From Bacillota bacterium (lineage in GTDB: Bacteria; Bacillota; Clostridia; Lachnospirales; Lachnospiraceae), in the NCBI GenBank assembly GCA_023460575.1, contig JAEWPQ010000139.1, positions 1-17,420 of the forward strand: a stretch of 17,420 nt of DNA, read 5' to 3'. Positions 14,691-17,420 of this stretch are shown in pieces; positions within the stretch are counted from its first letter, which is position 1; each line of letters opens with the position of its first letter. A program made the position numbers and the translations under genes. Below the pieces are notes generated by a model. It was not told the DNA's origin. It saw only the letters and a list, made by a program, of their open reading frames with translations, and did not search any database.

Positions 14691-14722
14691 AAGCACCCTA
14701 TATTTAGGCTGCTTAATTTTTT
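14691..14722 (+). terminator. Hairpin with T6 tail, plus strand, at the end of the small ORF
   Basis: A 10-position stem with one C-C mismatch (14691-14700 with 14705-14714), a 4-nt loop, then AA and six T. It ends a plus-strand transcript that does not come from any visible gene: the ATPase transcript should already have stopped at 14553. The T run overlaps the stop codon of the minus-strand small ORF. A short RNA of roughly 80-90 nt, starting near 14642, is one possible source. Confidence 0.55.
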
Positions 14723-14871
14723 CAATGATGATTATTTAAAACTCGTTCAACTACCTTTTTTATTAAATTAAATATTTTTGCCCCAACCAAGACACATACA
14801 TAAACAATTACAAAATCCATAAGTAAATGTGATAAATCAATATTCATAGAACGGAAAAATGATATTTTCAT
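14722..14871 (-). CDS. Possible small hydrophobic protein (toxin-like)
   Basis: A 49-aa ORF from ATG 14871, or 41 aa from ATG 14847 (MNIDLSHLL...). It contains one hydrophobic segment (LLMDFVIVYVCVLVGAKIF) followed by a basic, amphipathic tail (NLIKKVVERVLNNHH). This plan is that of type I toxins and other tiny membrane proteins of Firmicutes. In its favour are a good promoter 55-85 nt upstream and a plus-strand terminator at its stop codon that could end an antisense RNA. Against it, neither start has a clear ribosome site. I do not recognise a named family. Confidence 0.4.
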   Translation of the reverse strand: MKISFFRSMNIDLSHLLMDFVIVYVCVLVGAKIFNLIKKVVERVLNNHH

Positions 14872-14933
14872 AAGTTTGTGTTATAGTTCGTTTTTGCTGT
14901 TCCAAATCATTTTTATACCTAATGTTAGAATTA

Positions 14934-14962
14934 TTTATATCAATGTCTTGTTTTTTTGTCCA
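14934..14962 (-). promoter_or_regulatory. Promoter reading into the small hydrophobic ORF
   Basis: Minus strand: TGGACA (14962-14957), a 17-bp spacer, TATAAA (14939-14934); each hexamer matches the consensus at five of six positions. Start expected near 14927. Confidence 0.5.
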
Positions 14963-14974
14963 TAAAGAAAGAAC

Positions 14975-15012
14975 GTATTGCAAAACCATTTATAAAAACA
15001 GTTTTGCAACAC
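14975..15012 (-). terminator. Probable terminator of the ddl-murI-DUF1934 operon
   Basis: Twelve-base arms (14975-14986 and 15001-15012, one wobble or mismatch) enclose a 14-nt loop. On the minus strand the hairpin is followed by a T-rich GTTCTTTCTTTATG. It begins 4 bp past the DUF1934 stop. Confidence 0.6.
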
Positions 15013-15016
15013 GCCC

Positions 15017-15463
15017 CTAACTCAGAAGATGAATATTGGCAGTATCTTTCGAACATACTTCAAGCACAATATTACATTCTGAAACATGCTGGTAATTGAT
15101 ATCCAGGGTATAATCCACCTGGACCTTTAAGCGGTCCTCTTCTTCAGCAATCCTGATATCAGTGGTTCTGATGCCGATCATCAGCTCTCCAAATGGCGTC
15201 GCATAGCAGGAAATATTTTTCTTTTCCTTTTCAAAGGTCATATGAACACTGGTGCTTCCTCTTTTTATGATATCCATTCCTGACTGGTGGATTTTAATGG
15301 TGTTTCTGGTCACACCTTCCAGCCCTTCCTGAACCTCATCATAAAGAATATAATGGCTGCCGTTTTTTAGAAAGTAATCGCCTCTTGTGATCATTTCCAC
15401 AGCCTGATTATCCTCTTCTACGATCTGTGCACCGCTGATACTGATCAGAACATCTCTTGTCAT
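15017..15463 (-). CDS. DUF1934 (YwiB-like) beta-barrel protein
   Basis: A 148-aa small cytoplasmic protein of the DUF1934/YwiB family, predicted to form a calycin-like beta barrel; its biochemical role is unknown. The sequence alternates hydrophobic and charged residues in strand-like fashion. It opens with DVLISISGAQ and contains family-typical stretches such as YFLKNGSHYILYDE, NTIKIHQSGMDIIKRG and TPFGELMIGIRT. There is no signal peptide or TM segment. AGGAG overlaps the murI stop codon, and the ATG lies 14 bp after that gene. It is the last gene of the ddl-murI operon and is followed by a terminator. Confidence 0.88.
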   Translation of the reverse strand: MTRDVLISISGAQIVEEDNQAVEMITRGDYFLKNGSHYILYDEVQEGLEGVTRNTIKIHQSGMDIIKRGSTSVHMTFEKEKKNISCYATPFGELMIGIRTTDIRIAEEEDRLKVQVDYTLDINYQHVSECNIVLEVCSKDTANIHLLS

Positions 15464-15477
15464 AATCTATAACTCCT

Positions 15478-16296
15478 CTAAAACTCTTCTATGTTTATTT
15501 GTCTTGTCTCTTTTACCTGGTAAGGAAGAATGGAAGCGGCAAAGCTTGTAAATTTTTCCGCCAGATCACTGACATAGAAATGATATTTATCAATGCTGCT
15601 GCCGTCATGATCGCAGATAAGGCCCTTTTCTTCCAGAACCTGCTTTAATTCCAGAGCGGTCTCATAAGCTGGATTGACTAACGTAACTTCCGGTCCCATC
15701 AGCCTGCCTACGGTAGAACGAAGAAGGGGATAATGGGTACAGCCTAATATAAGTGTGTCAATGTATTTCCCTTTTAATTCGCTTAAATATCTGGATGCGA
15801 TCTCATCTGTAACGGAATCATGAAGCAGGCCTTCCTCCACCAGAGGGACCAGAAGCGGACACGGCTTTCCTGTGACTTCAATGTCTTCCCGCATTTCTTT
15901 TATCACCCTGGTATATACACCGCTTCTTATAGTTCCTTCAGTTCCAATGATGCCGATCTTTCCATTCTTAGTTGATTCAATCGCAGTCCTCGCTCCTGCG
16001 TGAATCACTCCGATGATAGGAATATCCAGATCATGCTCCACTGTTTCCAGTGCACAGGCAGTTGCCGTATTACAGGCAATTACAATTGCCTTTACATCCT
16101 GGGTCATCAGAAAACGAATGATCTGTCTTGTAAAACGGATAACAGTGCTGCAGGATTTGTTACCATAGGGGACCCGCGCCGTATCACCGAAGTAAACAAT
16201 TCTCTCATCCGGCATCTGCCTCATGATCTCTCTTGCTACCGTAAGACCGCCTACACCGGAATCAAACACTCCAATGGGAGAATTTCTGTCTGCCAT
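15478..16296 (-). CDS. murI: Glutamate racemase
   Basis: This cytoplasmic enzyme interconverts L- and D-glutamate and supplies D-Glu for the peptidoglycan stem peptide (UDP-MurNAc-Ala to UDP-MurNAc-Ala-D-Glu by MurD). At 272 aa it has the family length. The N-terminal block IGVFDSGVGGLTV and FGDTARVPYG are diagnostic. The two catalytic cysteines are Cys75 in IACNTATA and Cys186 in LGCTHYPLL. AAGGAG overlaps the ddl stop and lies 8 bp before the ATG. It is the middle gene between ddl and DUF1934, with gaps of 12 and 14 bp. Nothing is unusual. Confidence 0.97.
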   Translation of the reverse strand: MADRNSPIGVFDSGVGGLTVAREIMRQMPDERIVYFGDTARVPYGNKSCSTVIRFTRQIIRFLMTQDVKAIVIACNTATACALETVEHDLDIPIIGVIHAGARTAIESTKNGKIGIIGTEGTIRSGVYTRVIKEMREDIEVTGKPCPLLVPLVEEGLLHDSVTDEIASRYLSELKGKYIDTLILGCTHYPLLRSTVGRLMGPEVTLVNPAYETALELKQVLEEKGLICDHDGSSIDKYHFYVSDLAEKFTSFAASILPYQVKETRQINIEEF

Positions 16297-16308
16297 AATA
16301 TCTGCTCC

Positions 16309-17373
16309 TTAATCGTCAAACCGGCTCAAAGCGTCTTCCATCAGACGGTCCACGAGCTGGTCCTTGCTTATTCCTGCTGCCTCCCAAAGCATGGGATACA
16401 TGCTGATAGCCGTAAATCCCGGCATTGTATTAATCTCATTAAATACAACCGTTCCATCTTTCTTCACAAAAAAATCCACTCTTGCCAGCCCGCAGCCGTC
16501 CACTGCCTGAAATACGGCTTTTGCCGCTTCTCTTACCCGTTGTGCAGCTCCCTCCGGCAATACTGGATCAATGACAGTTTTTGAGTCCGCATTATGATAC
16601 TTTGCGTCAAAGTCATAAAATTCAGCTGCCGCAAGAATCTCTCCTACACCGGAGGCCTTAACAGGCTGATTCCCGCCGCCCAGAACGGCGCATTCGATCT
16701 CTCTGCCGACAATCATCTCTTCTACCAGAATCTTCCGGTCATGTCTGGCTGCTTCCAGTAATGCATCCTCCAGTTCCTTCCGGTCTGATGCACGGCTGAC
16801 CCCCTTTGAAGAACCTGCATTGGACGGCTTTACAAATACCGGATAATCAAACCGTTCTTCTACTCTGGCTATTACCTGCTCCATATTGTTCAACTGATGA
16901 CGCATGACTGGTACATAGGCAGCCTGCAAAACCCCCAGGTCATCTACAATAATCTTTGTATATAATTTATCCATGGAAACAGAAGAGGAAAGAACGCCGC
17001 ATCCCACATATGGGATTCTGGAAAGCTCCAGAAGGCCCTGAACCGTTCCATCTTCGCCCATAAGGCCGTGAAGCACTGGAAATACCACATCTGCCTTAAC
17101 AAGCTCTGTCTTATCCCCGTCAAGCAGTACAACCGCACCCATTCCGGCGTCAGGAGATAGAATAGCACTGATCCGTCCCTCTCTCCACGATCCGTCTTTG
17201 ATTTCCTTTACAGATTCTGTTTTAATCCAGTGCCCTTCCTCTGTAATTCCGATCAAAAGCAGATTATATTTATCTTTATTTATATGGTCTATTACATTGA
17301 CAACTGACATACAGGAAACAACGTGCTCCGATGACTGTCCGCCAAATAATACAACCGCAGTTTTCTTACTCAT
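16309..17373 (-). CDS. ddl: D-alanine--D-alanine ligase
   Basis: This cytoplasmic ATP-grasp enzyme joins two D-Ala for the peptidoglycan precursor end. It has 354 aa. Motifs in order: VVLFGGQSSEHVVS (N-terminal substrate site), HGLMGEDGT, VGCGVLSSSVSMDK, FVKPSNAGSSKGV (ATP loop), EEMIVGREIECAVLGG, FYDFDAKY (omega loop) and RVDFF...FNEINTMPGFT (Mg and ATP site). The Tyr in the omega-loop AKY is the one found in D-Ala-D-Ala ligases, so a vancomycin-resistance D-Lac ligase is unlikely. AAGGAG lies 7 bp before the ATG at 17373. It is the first gene of the ddl-murI-DUF1934 operon. Confidence 0.97.
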   Translation of the reverse strand: MSKKTAVVLFGGQSSEHVVSCMSVVNVIDHINKDKYNLLLIGITEEGHWIKTESVKEIKDGSWREGRISAILSPDAGMGAVVLLDGDKTELVKADVVFPVLHGLMGEDGTVQGLLELSRIPYVGCGVLSSSVSMDKLYTKIIVDDLGVLQAAYVPVMRHQLNNMEQVIARVEERFDYPVFVKPSNAGSSKGVSRASDRKELEDALLEAARHDRKILVEEMIVGREIECAVLGGGNQPVKASGVGEILAAAEFYDFDAKYHNADSKTVIDPVLPEGAAQRVREAAKAVFQAVDGCGLARVDFFVKKDGTVVFNEINTMPGFTAISMYPMLWEAAGISKDQLVDRLMEDALSRFDD

Positions 17374-17412
17374 TCCAATCTCCTTAATAAATTCTTGATT
17401 TACAGCGTTTAT

Positions 17413-17418
17413 ATTATA
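17413..17418 (-). promoter_or_regulatory. -10 box of the ddl operon
   Basis: A perfect TATAAT on the minus strand 40 bp before the ddl ATG. The -35 would lie just outside the window, so the promoter is incomplete here. Confidence 0.5.
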
Positions 17419-17420
17419 GC

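Larger units (their letters stand above)
14554..15016. other. Gene-poor region between the ATPase and DUF1934 genes
   Basis: No ORF of ordinary length is present in these 460 bp. The contents are a weak possible plus-strand promoter near 14607-14635 (TTAATG, 17 bp, TATAAA), a plus-strand hairpin with T6 at 14691-14722, a small minus-strand hydrophobic ORF with a good promoter (described separately), and the terminator of the ddl operon at 14975-15012. The sequence is more AT-rich than the flanking genes. I see no RNA gene of a known class. Confidence 0.6.

Noticed and set aside
14618..14692. GGAGGTG followed by an ATG at 14636 and an 18-codon frame on the plus strand
   Set aside because: The spacing of 12 bp is long, the peptide (MYPNYSKAYPF...) has no recognisable feature, and the frame is too short to support.
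16000..16584. Plus-strand open frame of 194 codons across murI and ddl
   Set aside because: It is antisense to two certain housekeeping genes, with no ribosome site and no recognisable protein features.
1..17420. CRISPR arrays, tRNA or rRNA genes, insertion sequences
   Set aside because: No regularly spaced repeats, no cloverleaf or rRNA-like segments, and no transposase frames were seen on either strand.

Overview
The window looks like chromosomal DNA of a low-to-moderate GC monoderm Firmicute. The style of the proteins (cell-wall-binding repeat protein, paired small tyrosine recombinases, DUF1934 next to murI) suggests Clostridia, probably Lachnospiraceae; this is a judgement from sequence style, not a database match. 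Nearly every gene has a strong AGGAGG-type ribosome site, and several have recognisable TTGACA/TATAAT promoters.

Layout. (1) 1-506, minus: the first 168 codons of rpoB, with its own promoter, divergent from a small single-span membrane protein (715-1164, plus). (2) 1398-2018, plus: a Mn/Fe superoxide dismutase with a near-consensus promoter and a perfect inverted repeat at the predicted transcription start. (3) 2099-9356, minus: a five-gene efflux operon read in the order TetR regulator, TolC-like protein 1, TolC-like protein 2, membrane fusion protein, RND transporter. A bidirectional-looking terminator separates it from the sod gene. A 15-bp palindrome in front of the TetR gene is a likely operator. 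(4) 9492-11243, minus: a secreted, very acidic cell-wall-binding repeat protein. (5) 11476-14485, plus: two tandem, clearly paralogous tyrosine recombinases followed by an AAA ATPase of the RloA/AbiL-like group whose Walker B glutamate is replaced by serine. (6) 14486-15016: a gene-poor stretch that holds a terminator, a possible small hydrophobic protein on the minus strand with a good promoter, and a plus-strand hairpin-T6 terminator at its stop codon, an arrangement reminiscent of type I toxin-antitoxin loci. (7) 15017-17373, minus: the peptidoglycan precursor operon ddl - murI - DUF1934.

How the parts work together. The ddl-murI pair supplies D-Ala-D-Ala and D-Glu for cell wall synthesis. 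The RND operon encodes everything expected of a tripartite pump plus its own repressor; the unexpected part is two TolC-like channel homologues in what appears to be an organism without an outer membrane. The recombinase pair lies divergent to a surface protein gene, an arrangement that recalls phase-variation loci, but I could not find a convincing invertible segment. The items most worth following up are the monoderm RND/TolC-like operon, the recombinase pair with the Glu-less ATPase, and the possible small-toxin locus.
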